From NCBI GenBank assembly GCA_964619675.1, contig CAZUEO010000004.1:1-64000 (forward strand): 64,000 nt of DNA, in the 5' to 3' direction. This document shows, one piece after another, positions 9,722 through 18,664 of the stretch. Source of the stretch: JAPLMW01 sp964619675. Lineage in GTDB: Bacteria > Planctomycetota > Phycisphaerae > Sedimentisphaerales > UBA12454. How positions within the stretch are numbered: the first letter of the stretch is position 1; each line of letters starts with the position of its first letter. Below the pieces are notes generated by a model, which worked only from the letters and a program-made list of their open reading frames with translations, was not told the DNA's origin and made no database searches. The position numbers and the translations under genes were made by a program.

Positions 9722-10689
9722 TTCCAGACTCCGTAAATTTTTTGGCCGCAATCGGGGCAGCAGCCTTCTTTAAGCCGATTTTGCAGAACAGTATAGCCGC
9801 TACGTTCAATCAGCAGCTTTTTGCAGCCGGGACAATAGGTATTCTGGCCCTGGCGGCTGGCGATATTGCCGATATAAACGTATTGTATTCCTTCACTTAT
9901 AGCTGTCCGGCGGGCCATATCAAGCGTCTGGGCCGAAGTCGGAGGCAAGTGCCGCATTTTGTATTGCGGATAGAACTGTGAAAAATGCAAAGGCGTATCA
10001 TTACCGAGATTTGCCTTTACCCATCGTACAAGTTCGCCGATTTGTTCAGGCTTGTCATTTAAAGTAGGTATGACAAGGTTTATAACTTCGAGATGAACAC
10101 CGCACGATTTGGTCAATACCAGACTATCAAGGACAGGTTTTAAGGTTGCCGAGCAATTCTCTCTGTAAAAATCATCTGAAATTGATTTGAGGTCTATCCT
10201 GGCTGCGTCCACGTATTGCAGGAGTTTTTTCCAGGGCTCTTGATTTATATATCCTGCGGTAACAAGAATATTGCGAACGTCGGCGGTCTTTGCCAGCTTC
10301 GAAGTGTCTAAAGTGTATTCATAATAAATGACGGGGTCTGTATAAGTATAAGCTAATGATGTGCACTGGTTAGTTCTGGCAAGCTCGACGAGTCTTTCAG
10401 GCGGGCAGAAAAAGGCCTGGCTGTCTTCAGGATTAGCTTGTGAGATTTCCCAGTTCTGGCAGTTTTTGCAGTGAAGGTTACAGCCGACGGTTGCAAGTGA
10501 CAGGGTTCTGGTGCCGGGCAGAAAATGGAAAAACGGCTTCTTCTCAACCGGGTCAATGTGAAGCGAGCAGGGATAAGAATGCACAACCGTGCGAAGGACA
10601 CCGTCAATGTTTATTCTCACCCGGCACTCGCCGCTCTGGCCCGGCGAAATTAGGCACTGTTTCGGACATAATTGGCATTGAACTTTCAA
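9718..10689 (-). CDS. amrS: AmmeMemoRadiSam system radical SAM enzyme
   Basis: 323 residues. The radical SAM cluster motif C-x3-C-x2-C is at Cys70, Cys74 and Cys77 (GCNLHCKNC). An N-terminal Cys pair motif (CQLCPKQC, residues 5-12) and a C-terminal zinc-ribbon-like pair (CPGC about 287, CPDC about 312) are typical of this family, which resembles pyruvate-formate-lyase activating enzymes. The start is TTG at 10687-10689: an in-frame TAG lies three codons upstream and no ATG is in a better place; GGGAG at 10701-10705 can serve as ribosome binding site. It is the first gene of the operon 10689-4154 and is expected in the cytoplasm, unlike the exported Memo-AMMECR1 and Tat products. Reaction product unknown. 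Confidence 0.9.
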   Translation of the reverse strand: MKVQCQLCPKQCLISPGQSGECRVRINIDGVLRTVVHSYPCSLHIDPVEKKPFFHFLPGTRTLSLATVGCNLHCKNCQNWEISQANPEDSQAFFCPPERLVELARTNQCTSLAYTYTDPVIYYEYTLDTSKLAKTADVRNILVTAGYINQEPWKKLLQYVDAARIDLKSISDDFYRENCSATLKPVLDSLVLTKSCGVHLEVINLVIPTLNDKPEQIGELVRWVKANLGNDTPLHFSQFYPQYKMRHLPPTSAQTLDMARRTAISEGIQYVYIGNIASRQGQNTYCPGCKKLLIERSGYTVLQNRLKEGCCPDCGQKIYGVWK

Positions 10690-10723
10690 TTTGAGCTAAG
10701 CTCCCGCCTGTCGCTTGCGGAAA

Positions 10724-10752
10724 AGGGTATCATTTAAAGCCTTAAAAGTCAA
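10724..10752 (-). promoter_or_regulatory. Candidate promoter of the AmmeMemoRadiSam operon
   Basis: On the minus strand TTGACT (10747-10752) and TACCCT (10724-10729) are 17 nt apart, giving a start about 28 nt before the TTG codon of amrS. The -10 is weak. The 148-nt gap to the divergent deoxyhypusine-synthase-like gene must hold promoters for both directions. Confidence 0.4.
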
Positions 10753-10837
10753 TTTTTTATAATTTTAGCCCTTTATTGATTGCCGTTTTCTGATAAAATT
10801 CGCGGAAAATCAGATTTTTTTAAATGGGAAGAGAAAA

Positions 10838-12016
10838 ATGGAACACAAAAAATCGGATTGTCCGGGCAAGGCTGAATATCTGTCAGGCAAAAGAATCCTT
10901 CCAAAGCCTATCGGTAAAGATACGGATATAGTAAAACTAATCGACAGTATGGATGCCTATAATGGCGGAAGGTTAAGAGCCGCCTGCCATCTGATGCGGG
11001 ACAAATACTCGCAGGAAGATGTTACTATAGGCTTGAGCCTTGCAGGGGCGCTTACGCCGGCAGGACTGGGGCCTTCAACGATAATTCCCCTTATGAACCA
11101 CGGCTTTGTCGATTGGATAGTGGCGACCGGCGCAAATATGTACCACGATTTGCATTATGCCTTTAATCTGCCGATGTTCAGGGGCAGCCATAACGTTGAC
11201 GATGCAGACCTGCGGGCAAAAGGCGTTACAAGAATTTACGACATTCTGTTCGATTACGAAGACGTCCTGATGGAAACCGACAGGAGACTGCGAGAAATAC
11301 TCATAAAACCTGAATTTCAGAAGGAAATGGGTACTCGTGAATTTTATCATCACATCGGCAAAATCGTTGGCGAAATCGAACAGAAAAACAATCTCGGCCA
11401 GGTAAGTATCCTCGCCGCCGCCTATCGTAACGGTATTCCCGTTTTCACATCGTCGCCTGGCGATTCGACTATCGGAATGAATGGAGCCGGCCTTGAACTT
11501 CTGGCAGAAGCCGCAAAACTAACGGATAAATTCAAATTCAAAATAAATCCGAGTATCGATGTCAATGACACAACGGCCATAGTCTTAAACGCCAAGAGAT
11601 ACGAAAAAGGAAAAACAGCGGTGATTCTCATCGGCGGCGGGAGTCCCAAAAACTTTGTGCTGCAGACCGAACCGCAGATTCAGGAAGTTTTAATGATACC
11701 GGAAGCAGGCCAGGATTATGATATTAATATAACCGATGCAAGGCCTGATACGGGCGGCCTTTCCGGTGCTCCGCCAAGCGAGGCGGCAAGCTGGGGCAAA
11801 ATCGACCCGACAAAACTCGATGAAACCGTTACAGCCTACTTAGATGTAACTGTAGCATTTCCTCTGCTGACAGCCTATACCATACAGACCACTAAGCCCA
11901 GGAAGCTAAAAAGGTTATACGACAGAGGCGATGAATTGCATAAGAAATTAATCGAGTCGTATCTTGAAAATAACAAGGAAGTGGAAAAGCTTAAAGCCTT
12001 AATAAAGAAACTCTGA
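10838..12016 (+). CDS. Deoxyhypusine synthase-family protein (probable homospermidine/spermidine-forming enzyme)
   Basis: 392 residues. It matches the NAD-dependent deoxyhypusine synthase fold along its length: TIGLSLAGALTPAG near the N-terminus, FTSSPGDSTIGMN in the middle, and SEAASWGKI near the end, where the Lys is the residue that forms the enzyme imine in the family. Bacteria lack eIF5A, and bacterial homologues act in polyamine synthesis (homospermidine synthase type). The gene 90 nt downstream is an ornithine/lysine decarboxylase, which supplies the diamine, so a polyamine pathway is the natural reading. Start ATG at 10838 with GGGAAGAG upstream. The exact polyamine product cannot be read from sequence. 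Confidence 0.82.
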   Translation: MEHKKSDCPGKAEYLSGKRILPKPIGKDTDIVKLIDSMDAYNGGRLRAACHLMRDKYSQEDVTIGLSLAGALTPAGLGPSTIIPLMNHGFVDWIVATGANMYHDLHYAFNLPMFRGSHNVDDADLRAKGVTRIYDILFDYEDVLMETDRRLREILIKPEFQKEMGTREFYHHIGKIVGEIEQKNNLGQVSILAAAYRNGIPVFTSSPGDSTIGMNGAGLELLAEAAKLTDKFKFKINPSIDVNDTTAIVLNAKRYEKGKTAVILIGGGSPKNFVLQTEPQIQEVLMIPEAGQDYDINITDARPDTGGLSGAPPSEAASWGKIDPTKLDETVTAYLDVTVAFPLLTAYTIQTTKPRKLKRLYDRGDELHKKLIESYLENNKEVEKLKALIKKL

Positions 12017-12106
12017 GCAGAAATTGAAAATTGAAGATTTAAAATTTATAAAACGACGTCGCGGCAAAAAGTGTGGTTGATCATCACTGAAGAATAAAGA
12101 ACTGTT

Positions 12107-13240
12107 ATGAAGAAAGAGCTTGTAAAATTAGCGAAAAAATACGGGACGCCGTTGTTTATTATCGACCACGCGAAAATAAGGGAGAATTTCCGCGCTTTTA
12201 AGAAAAACCTGCCAAAAGTCCAGGCCTATTATGCAGTAAAGGCAAATTCAAATCAGGAAATAATCAAAATACTCTTCAAAGAAGGCTCCAGCTTCGATGT
12301 CGCCTCCTATAACGAATTTATCCAGATTTACGAACAGATAAAAAGCCTGCGAAAAAAAGACAAGGACTTTTTCATCTGGGACAAAATTATCTTTTCCAAT
12401 ACTATCAAAGACAGGCATACTTTAAAGAAGATAAAAAAATACAAGCCTTTGGTTACTTATGACAACGCCGATGAGCTGGTGAAGATAAAAAAATATTGCC
12501 CGACTGCGGGACTGGTTTTGCGATTGAAGGTGCCTGATACCGGCTCGCAGGTGGAGATGAGCTCAAAATTCGGAGCTGAGCCGGGCGAAGCGATGGAATT
12601 AATAAACTTAGCGTTCAGAAACAGGCTGACCGTTGAAGGTTTGAGCTTTCACGTTGGAAGCCAATGCACAAATTTCGATAATTACAGTTCCGCGCTGGGA
12701 ATCACCTCTGATGTTTTTCAGACTTGCCGAAAAAAAGGATACAATACAAGGATAATCGATATAGGCGGCGGATTTCCGGTGCCTTATGATTCGCAAGTGC
12801 CGAAATTCGAGCAGCTTGCGGCAATAATAAACGCGGAAATAGCGCGGTTGTTTGGCGAAGACGTGGAGCTTATAGCTGAGCCTGGCAGGTTTATGGTTGC
12901 CAATGCCGCGGTGCTTATTTCGGAAATAATAGGAAGGGCACGGCGGGACGGCAAAATATTCTATCATATAAATGACGGTGTTTATCATACGTTTTCGGGC
13001 ATTGTTTTTGACCACTGGATACCGAATTTTCAGGCGTTCAAACGAGGCAAAACGGAAGTTTGTGCCGTTGTCGGGCCGACATGCGACAGTTTCGATAAAA
13101 TATCCGTTTCCCAGCAGCTGCCTGCAAATCTGCAAATCGGAGATTTTCTTTACACGGAAAATATAGGGGCTTACAGTATTGCCTCGACGACGAAATTTAA
13201 CGGTTTTGATGGAGCGAAGGTTTTGCATATAAATAATTAG
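12107..13240 (+). CDS. Ornithine/lysine decarboxylase, PLP fold type III
   Basis: 377 residues, the usual length for bacterial alanine-racemase-fold decarboxylases. YYAVKAN near residue 42 carries the PLP lysine, SFHVGSQC and IDIGGGFPVPY follow in the barrel, EPGRFMVA binds the cofactor phosphate region, and GPTCDSFDKI holds the C-terminal active-site Cys-Asp. The product would be putrescine (or cadaverine), the substrate for the deoxyhypusine-synthase-like neighbour. The 90-nt gap before it includes one copy of the AAATTGAAAATTGAAGATTT motif also found around 52340 and 56160. kduI starts 31 nt after its stop, so readthrough is possible though functionally unrelated. Confidence 0.88.
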   Translation: MKKELVKLAKKYGTPLFIIDHAKIRENFRAFKKNLPKVQAYYAVKANSNQEIIKILFKEGSSFDVASYNEFIQIYEQIKSLRKKDKDFFIWDKIIFSNTIKDRHTLKKIKKYKPLVTYDNADELVKIKKYCPTAGLVLRLKVPDTGSQVEMSSKFGAEPGEAMELINLAFRNRLTVEGLSFHVGSQCTNFDNYSSALGITSDVFQTCRKKGYNTRIIDIGGGFPVPYDSQVPKFEQLAAIINAEIARLFGEDVELIAEPGRFMVANAAVLISEIIGRARRDGKIFYHINDGVYHTFSGIVFDHWIPNFQAFKRGKTEVCAVVGPTCDSFDKISVSQQLPANLQIGDFLYTENIGAYSIASTTKFNGFDGAKVLHINN

Positions 13241-13271
13241 AGCCGATTCTTAATTTCAGGAGTTTTGAAAA

Positions 13272-14102
13272 ATGGAAAATTGTTATTCTGCCGATGCTGT
13301 GCGGTTTGAAAGAATGAATACCGAGGAAATAAGGGATACCTTTCTGGTAAGGACCCTTTTTGCTGCTGACAGGATAGAATTGGTATATCTGTTTGATGAC
13401 AGGGCGATAATAGGCTCGGCTGTTCCGGCCAAAAAAGTGCTGAAACTCGAGGCGGGTGAGCAACTGGCAAGTAAATACTTTGCCGAAAGGCGGGAGTTAG
13501 GCATTATCAATATCGGCGATGCGGGAGTTATTACCGTTGACGGCAAAAAGTTTACGCTTGGCTGCAAGGATTTGCTTTATATCGGCAGGGGCAGCAAAGA
13601 TATTCAGTTTGAAAGCGCAAATTCGCAAAAGCCGGCAAAGTTCTATATCGTTAGTTACCCCGCGCATACTGAATATCCTACTGTCCTGGCCAAACAGACC
13701 GATGCACAAGCTGTTAGTATCGGCAGCGCCGAAGAAGCTAACAAGAGAACCATATATAAATATGTTCATACCGCGGGAATCAAGAGCTGTCAGCTTGTTA
13801 TGGGCTATACCGACCTTGCACCAAACAGCGTCTGGAACACTATGCCTGCTCATACTCACATCAGGAGGACCGAGGTTTATATGTATTTTGCGATGGAGCC
13901 GAGTTCGGTTGTGTTTCATTTTATGGGCAAACCTGAGCAAACACGGCATATCGTCGTCAGAAATCAGCAGGCAGTATTTGCACCGAGCTGGTCGATTCAC
14001 AGCGGCGTGGGTCTGAAAAATTACAGCTTTGTCTGGGCGATGGGCGGCGAGAATCAGGAATTTACCGATATGCAGGGCTTTTCATTGGATAATATGAAAT
14101 AA
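13272..14102 (+). CDS. kduI: 4-deoxy-L-threo-5-hexosulose-uronate ketol-isomerase
   Basis: 276 residues, full length for KduI. The cupin metal site is visible in MPAHTHIRRTEVYMYF, and LGIINIG and SWSIHSGVG are also family landmarks. It isomerises the unsaturated uronate breakdown product to 3-deoxy-D-glycero-2,5-hexodiulosonate, the substrate of KduD encoded immediately downstream. AGGAG lies 11 nt before the ATG. With kduD it forms a two-gene unit for using oligogalacturonate- or glycosaminoglycan-type uronates. Confidence 0.93.
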   Translation: MENCYSADAVRFERMNTEEIRDTFLVRTLFAADRIELVYLFDDRAIIGSAVPAKKVLKLEAGEQLASKYFAERRELGIINIGDAGVITVDGKKFTLGCKDLLYIGRGSKDIQFESANSQKPAKFYIVSYPAHTEYPTVLAKQTDAQAVSIGSAEEANKRTIYKYVHTAGIKSCQLVMGYTDLAPNSVWNTMPAHTHIRRTEVYMYFAMEPSSVVFHFMGKPEQTRHIVVRNQQAVFAPSWSIHSGVGLKNYSFVWAMGGENQEFTDMQGFSLDNMK

Positions 14103-14119
14103 ATTTGCAGGAGAAAAAA

Positions 14120-14881
14120 ATGGTTTTAGATAAATTCAAACTCAACGGCAAAGTTGCAATAGTAACGGGTTCGGCAAAAGGTCTGGGCCGGGCAATGGCG
14201 AGCGGTTTGGCCGAGGCCGGCGCAGATGTCGCTCTTGTTGATATACTCGATATGAAAGAAACCCGGCATCAGATTGAGAAAATCGGCAGGCGATGTATAA
14301 CGATAAAGGCGGATTTAAGCTCAAAGGACTGCGTTGAGGAAATTGTGAACACTACCATCCAAAAATTGGGTGCGATTGACATTCTGGTAAATAATGCAGG
14401 TATAATCCGCAGGGCGCCGTTTGTTGAGTTTGCTGAAAAGGACTGGGACGATGTGATGAATGTCAATATCAGGACGCTTTTCTTTTTGAGCCAGGCTGTT
14501 GCGAAAGTATTTATCAAGCAGGGCAGTGGAGGAAAAATCATCAACACTGCTTCTCTTTTGAGTTTTCAGGGCGGTATCCTTGTGCCTTCATATACGGCTT
14601 CCAAAAGCGCAGTGGCAGGCCTGACAAAACTTATGGCCAATGAATTGGCCAGGCACAATATAAATGTCAACGCCATAGCGCCGGGTTATATGGCCACCGA
14701 TAATACTGCTGCTCTTCGCCGGGATGCTGTGCGGAGCAAGGCTATTCTCGACAGGATTCCTGCCGGCAGGTGGGGTGAGCCTGATGACCTTAAAGGCGTG
14801 GTTGTTTTTCTTGCATCCGAGGCATCGGCATATTTATGCGGCTCAATAGTATCTGTAGACGGCGGCTGGCTTACAAGATAA
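14120..14881 (+). CDS. kduD: 2-dehydro-3-deoxy-D-gluconate 5-dehydrogenase
   Basis: 253 residues of short-chain dehydrogenase. The start is ATG at 14120, because AGGAG (14109-14113) sits just upstream; an in-frame TTG at 14105 would place the Shine-Dalgarno inside the gene. The NAD motif is TGSAKGLGRAMA, NNAG follows, and the catalytic Ser and YTASK are present. It reduces or oxidises between the diketo-uronate made by KduI and 2-keto-3-deoxygluconate. The stop at 14881 abuts the stop of the convergent sugar-transporter ATPase at 14882, leaving no room for a separate terminator. Confidence 0.92.
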   Translation: MVLDKFKLNGKVAIVTGSAKGLGRAMASGLAEAGADVALVDILDMKETRHQIEKIGRRCITIKADLSSKDCVEEIVNTTIQKLGAIDILVNNAGIIRRAPFVEFAEKDWDDVMNVNIRTLFFLSQAVAKVFIKQGSGGKIINTASLLSFQGGILVPSYTASKSAVAGLTKLMANELARHNINVNAIAPGYMATDNTAALRRDAVRSKAILDRIPAGRWGEPDDLKGVVVFLASEASAYLCGSIVSVDGGWLTR

Positions 14882-16381
14882 TTAGTTTAATCCTGCCATC
14901 AGCCTAAGAACCTTTTGCTGGGTAACTTCACTTCTGGTAAGGGAGCCGGTGATTTTACCTTCTCTGAAAACAAGTATATTGGTTGCCAGGTTGATAAGTT
15001 CCGGCAGTTCGCTTGAAATAAGCAGAATAGCCTTTCCTTTGCCGGCCAGCTCGTCTATCAGACTATGTATCTCGGCCTTTGCACCTACATCGATACCTCT
15101 GGTCGGCTCATCAACCATCAATATATCACAGTCGGTCGCAAGGGATTTTGCCAGAACGAGTTTTTGCTGATTGCCGCCGGATAGACCGAATGCCTGTACC
15201 CACGGCGATGCGGCCTTTATTTTCAGCAGCTTAAAATATTTATCAACGAATGAAAGCAGCTTTCGTTTTTTTATAAATCTGAAAAAATTCGAGATTTTTT
15301 TCAGGATTGAAAGGCAGATATTTTCCGCAACGTTCATTGAGAGCACAAGGCCGTGACGTTTTCTGTCCTCAGGCACAAGAGCGATGCCGTAACTTAAGGC
15401 CTGAGAAGGAGTTGAGATATTTACCTGTTTGCCCTGAACGTAAATTTTACCTTCTGTTTTGTTATCAAGGCCGAAGATGCCTTCTGCGGTTTCTGTTCTG
15501 CCTGCTCCGACAAGGCCTGCCAGACCGAGAATCTGGCCGGCGCAGAGTGAAAAGGAAATGTTTTCAAATTTGCCTGGACTTGACAGGTTTTCTACCCGCA
15601 AAAGCTCCGCCCCCTTTTCATTTTTTATATGTTTTGGAAAATAGGCCTCAAAGTTTCTGCCAATCATCATCTCTACGAGTTTGTCTTCTGTTATTTCGCT
15701 TACATTTTTTGTGCTGATGACTTTTCCGTCACGAAGAACGGTTACGCTGTCGCAAAGCCGGAAAATTTCTGCCAGGCGGTGTGAGATATAAATGCAGGTG
15801 ATTGACTTTCTTTTTAATTCATCAATGAGATGAAAAAGATTTTCCGTTTCTGCCTGCGATAGCGAACTCGTGGGTTCATCGAAAATTAATATCTCTGCAT
15901 TTCTGCCGACAGCCTCGGCAATCTGGACAAGCTGCTGATTGGCAACCGTCAGCAACCCGAGTCTTTTGGCAACGTTGATATGTTCTGCGCCGATTACCTT
16001 GAGCATCTGCCGGGCCTTTTCGTAAAGCTGTTTTTTGTTGACAATGCTGGCTGTCGCCGGCAGGTCTGATAGACAAAGGTTTTCAGCAACGGAAAGGTTC
16101 TCACAGAATTCGAGCTCCTGGTGGACCATTCCAATACCGGCATTGAAAGCCTGGCCGGCATTGGCGAATCTTTTCTCCTCACCGGCTATAGATATTTTTC
16201 CGCCATTCGGCTGATGAATGCCTGCCAGAATTTTGCCGAGCGTGCTTTTGCCTGCGCCATTCTCGCCCACGAGCGAGTGACAACAGCCTTTCGATATTTC
16301 GATGGATACATTGTCAACTGCAACTACGCCCGGAAAGCGTTTTGTTATATTTTCAAATTTTAAGTAAAAACTCTGCTGCAA
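14882..16381 (-). CDS. Sugar ABC transporter ATPase, CUT2 (RbsA/MglA) type
   Basis: 499 residues with two fused ATPase halves, as in RbsA. The first has GENGAGKST, FDEPTSSLS and a helical ISHRLAEIF; the second has the degenerate GLVGAGRTE, LSGGNQQKLVL and VDEPTRGIDVGAK. The start is TTG at 16379-16381 (MQQSFYLKFENITKRF), six nt after the stop of the binding-protein gene; no ATG is available before the conserved N-terminus. Third gene of the operon permease, binding protein, ATPase. The substrate is not readable from the ATPase; the convergent kdu genes hint at a uronate or related sugar. Confidence 0.9.
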   Translation of the reverse strand: MQQSFYLKFENITKRFPGVVAVDNVSIEISKGCCHSLVGENGAGKSTLGKILAGIHQPNGGKISIAGEEKRFANAGQAFNAGIGMVHQELEFCENLSVAENLCLSDLPATASIVNKKQLYEKARQMLKVIGAEHINVAKRLGLLTVANQQLVQIAEAVGRNAEILIFDEPTSSLSQAETENLFHLIDELKRKSITCIYISHRLAEIFRLCDSVTVLRDGKVISTKNVSEITEDKLVEMMIGRNFEAYFPKHIKNEKGAELLRVENLSSPGKFENISFSLCAGQILGLAGLVGAGRTETAEGIFGLDNKTEGKIYVQGKQVNISTPSQALSYGIALVPEDRKRHGLVLSMNVAENICLSILKKISNFFRFIKKRKLLSFVDKYFKLLKIKAASPWVQAFGLSGGNQQKLVLAKSLATDCDILMVDEPTRGIDVGAKAEIHSLIDELAGKGKAILLISSELPELINLATNILVFREGKITGSLTRSEVTQQKVLRLMAGLN

Positions 16382-16387
16382 GGGTAT

Positions 16388-17410
16388 TTACTCTTTCAGA
16401 TACCTTTCAGGCACATCGGTAAAGCCCCAGTCTTTGAGCTGTTTTGCCCACTGCGACAGGGTCTCCTTTGTTACCTTGACAAGCTCCATTTTATTCATCA
16501 CGGGTATTTCTTTGTGCAGGTGAATTTTGTCGATTATTAATTCGACAGAAACAGAGCCCCAGAGATACGTTGACTGGGCCAGCAGAATCGGCACGATACC
16601 CTTTTCAATGTATGCCAGCTGAGCCGGCAGGGCATCGACAGCGACAACAGTTATTTTGCTTGGGTCAAGGTCTGTAAGCAGCGTTGTTGTGAACAGGGGC
16701 CAGCCGCCAATCATCGCAAAGGCGTTTATTTCCGGATAAGCATTCATAACCCTCAGGACTTCTGCCGCGGCATCCTGCGGGGTCTCCGCGTGATAAAAAG
16801 TACCGATGATTTTTATATCCGGATACTTTTCCGCCTCCATTTTTGCGCCCTGGACGCGTTTTTGCAGATTTGGCGCGTTCTGGTTGCCCGCCATAATCGC
16901 CACGCTGGCCTTTCCATTGACAAGTTCTGCAAGATTTTTCATTACCATCTGGCCTGTCTCAATATCGTCAACACCGTAAAATGCGAACCGTTTTGAATCG
17001 GGGGCGTCGCTATCAAAGGCAAAAACCGGCACACCGCGGTCAACAGCGTCGCTAATCGCGCCTGTAACTTTGCTCGCATCGCTGCTGGAAAGTAGTATTA
17101 CGTCAGTACCTTCGTTGACAGCCTGTGCGATTCGCTGGGCCTGCACCTGGCCATCCTCAACAGGCGGAGTGCGCCAGTCTATCCTGATGTCTATGCCGAG
17201 TTTTTCACTAAGCTCTTTTGCTTTGTCTTCAGCACCTGTGCGAGCCGACAGAAAGACCGGATTGGTGGAGCTCTTGGCAATCATAGTGATTGTGATAGTT
17301 TTCTTTTGCGCAGGAGCGTTCGGTTCGGCTTTCGGCGCAACTTTCTTGGCGCAGCCGGCAAAAATCAGACCGATGAATAAAGAAATCATTAGAATCAGCA
17401 GCTTTTTCAT
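16388..17410 (-). CDS. Sugar ABC transporter substrate-binding lipoprotein, RbsB type
   Basis: 340 residues. The start is the ATG at 17408-17410 with GGAGG at 17416-17420; an in-frame TTG at 17422 would put that Shine-Dalgarno inside the gene. The signal ends LIFAGC, a lipobox, followed by a Pro/Ala/Lys linker. The remainder is a periplasmic-binding-protein type 1 domain (TITMIAKSSTNPVF, LLSSSDASKV, PVFAFDSDAP). It captures a sugar and hands it to the permease encoded upstream. Confidence 0.9.
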   Translation of the reverse strand: MKKLLILMISLFIGLIFAGCAKKVAPKAEPNAPAQKKTITITMIAKSSTNPVFLSARTGAEDKAKELSEKLGIDIRIDWRTPPVEDGQVQAQRIAQAVNEGTDVILLSSSDASKVTGAISDAVDRGVPVFAFDSDAPDSKRFAFYGVDDIETGQMVMKNLAELVNGKASVAIMAGNQNAPNLQKRVQGAKMEAEKYPDIKIIGTFYHAETPQDAAAEVLRVMNAYPEINAFAMIGGWPLFTTTLLTDLDPSKITVVAVDALPAQLAYIEKGIVPILLAQSTYLWGSVSVELIIDKIHLHKEIPVMNKMELVKVTKETLSQWAKQLKDWGFTDVPERYLKE

Positions 17411-17437
17411 AAAAACCTCCAAAAAATATTGATTATT

Positions 17438-18466
17438 TTAGTTCATTGCCCTTTTGAGAGTAAGCCGGGCGTTAAATTTGTCAAGAACAACGGCGATAAT
17501 TGTCGCCGTACCGATTATAATCCATTCGTAATTCTGGTCAAAGTGGAGAGTTCTGATTGACTGGCGGATAAGAATAATCAAAACGGCGCCGAGTGTGGCA
17601 CTGACCGCGTTTCCTCTTCCGCCTGAAAGGCTTGCTCCGCCCACAACGGCAGAGGCGATTATATAAAGCTCGTAGCCCGTCGCGTCTCCGCAGCAGGCTG
17701 AGCCGTAATATGCGCTTCCGAGAAATGCGGCGATACCTGCGGTAAGGCCTGAGATTGCGAAAACCGAAATCGTAATTCTTTTGACGTGCAGACCGGCGTA
17801 TTTGCTCGCCTCGGGATTGCCGCCGACAGCGTAAATGTGCCTGCCCATAACGGTTTTGGCAAGATAAAAAGCTCCTGCTGCGGTAACGGCAATCATAATC
17901 AACATCGCAACAGGATAAAGAGCAGGGCTCAAACCCAGATTGGCCTTGGCAAATGCCGTCAGCGACCCGGGCACAAGAATGCTCTCAGCCTTGCTTATAA
18001 CGAATGCGACGCCGCGGAATATCCACATTGTGCCCAGAGTAATAATAAACGGATGCACCTCAAGCCCGACAACCATCAGACCGTTAAGCATTCCGCAGAT
18101 TGTGCCAAGCCCGACGGATGCAAAAATCCCCAGTATGACGGCGGATGGCGAGTCAATATTAAGATGCCTGAGCATTAACGCAGTAAGCACACCGCAAAGA
18201 GCGTAGATGGAACCGACGCTTAAATCGATACCGCCGGCAATGATTACCATAGTTGCGCCGACAGCCATAATGGCAAAGAAACTTGCATCGGTGGCGGTCT
18301 GCATAAGAGTATAGAAATTAAGGAAATTGTTTATGGTTTTGCCGGTTGTTCTGTCGGGGTGCGAGCCGGCCAGGACGGTCAGAATTACAACAAGCAGCAG
18401 AATTACAATGACCAGACCTGATTGTTGTCTGCCGAGCAGGATTTGAAGTTTTTTACCGATTGTCAT
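17438..18466 (-). CDS. Sugar ABC transporter permease, RbsC type
   Basis: 342 residues with about ten hydrophobic segments. GGIDLSVGSIYALCGV and AVGGNPEASKYAGLHVKR are signature stretches of the CUT2 permease family, the second being the ATPase-contact loop. First gene of the three-gene transporter operon (18466-14882). A typical permease length without truncation. Confidence 0.9.
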   Translation of the reverse strand: MTIGKKLQILLGRQQSGLVIVILLLVVILTVLAGSHPDRTTGKTINNFLNFYTLMQTATDASFFAIMAVGATMVIIAGGIDLSVGSIYALCGVLTALMLRHLNIDSPSAVILGIFASVGLGTICGMLNGLMVVGLEVHPFIITLGTMWIFRGVAFVISKAESILVPGSLTAFAKANLGLSPALYPVAMLIMIAVTAAGAFYLAKTVMGRHIYAVGGNPEASKYAGLHVKRITISVFAISGLTAGIAAFLGSAYYGSACCGDATGYELYIIASAVVGGASLSGGRGNAVSATLGAVLIILIRQSIRTLHFDQNYEWIIIGTATIIAVVLDKFNARLTLKRAMN

Positions 18467-18595
18467 TTATACAAACTAAACATGAAATAACATAATATCG
18501 TCACGGCGGAAAATCCGAATTAATTCTAATCTTCTGCCCGGCGATGTCAAATTCTTTCCTGAAATCCGCCGCGTCCTAATTTAGGGTATTTGTGC

Positions 18596-18623
18596 TTGTT
18601 AAGCGTTATATGTCCGCTATAAT
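18596..18623 (+). promoter_or_regulatory. Sigma-70-like promoter for the MFS gene
   Basis: TTGTTA (18596-18601) and a perfect TATAAT (18618-18623) are 16 nt apart, about 42 nt before the MFS start. It lies in the 198-nt gap between the divergent permease and MFS genes; nothing else recognisable is in the gap. Confidence 0.6.
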
Positions 18624-18664
18624 CGGTGGTTTCATCTGTTTAATAGAGCAGGTTGGTATTCAAA

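Noticed and set aside
12608..13228. 206-aa minus-strand ORF
   Set aside because: Lies wholly inside the decarboxylase gene on the other strand and has no domain-like composition.
13497..14016. Two ORFs of 165-167 aa on opposite strands
   Set aside because: Both are out-of-frame shadows of kduI, which explains the coding signal.
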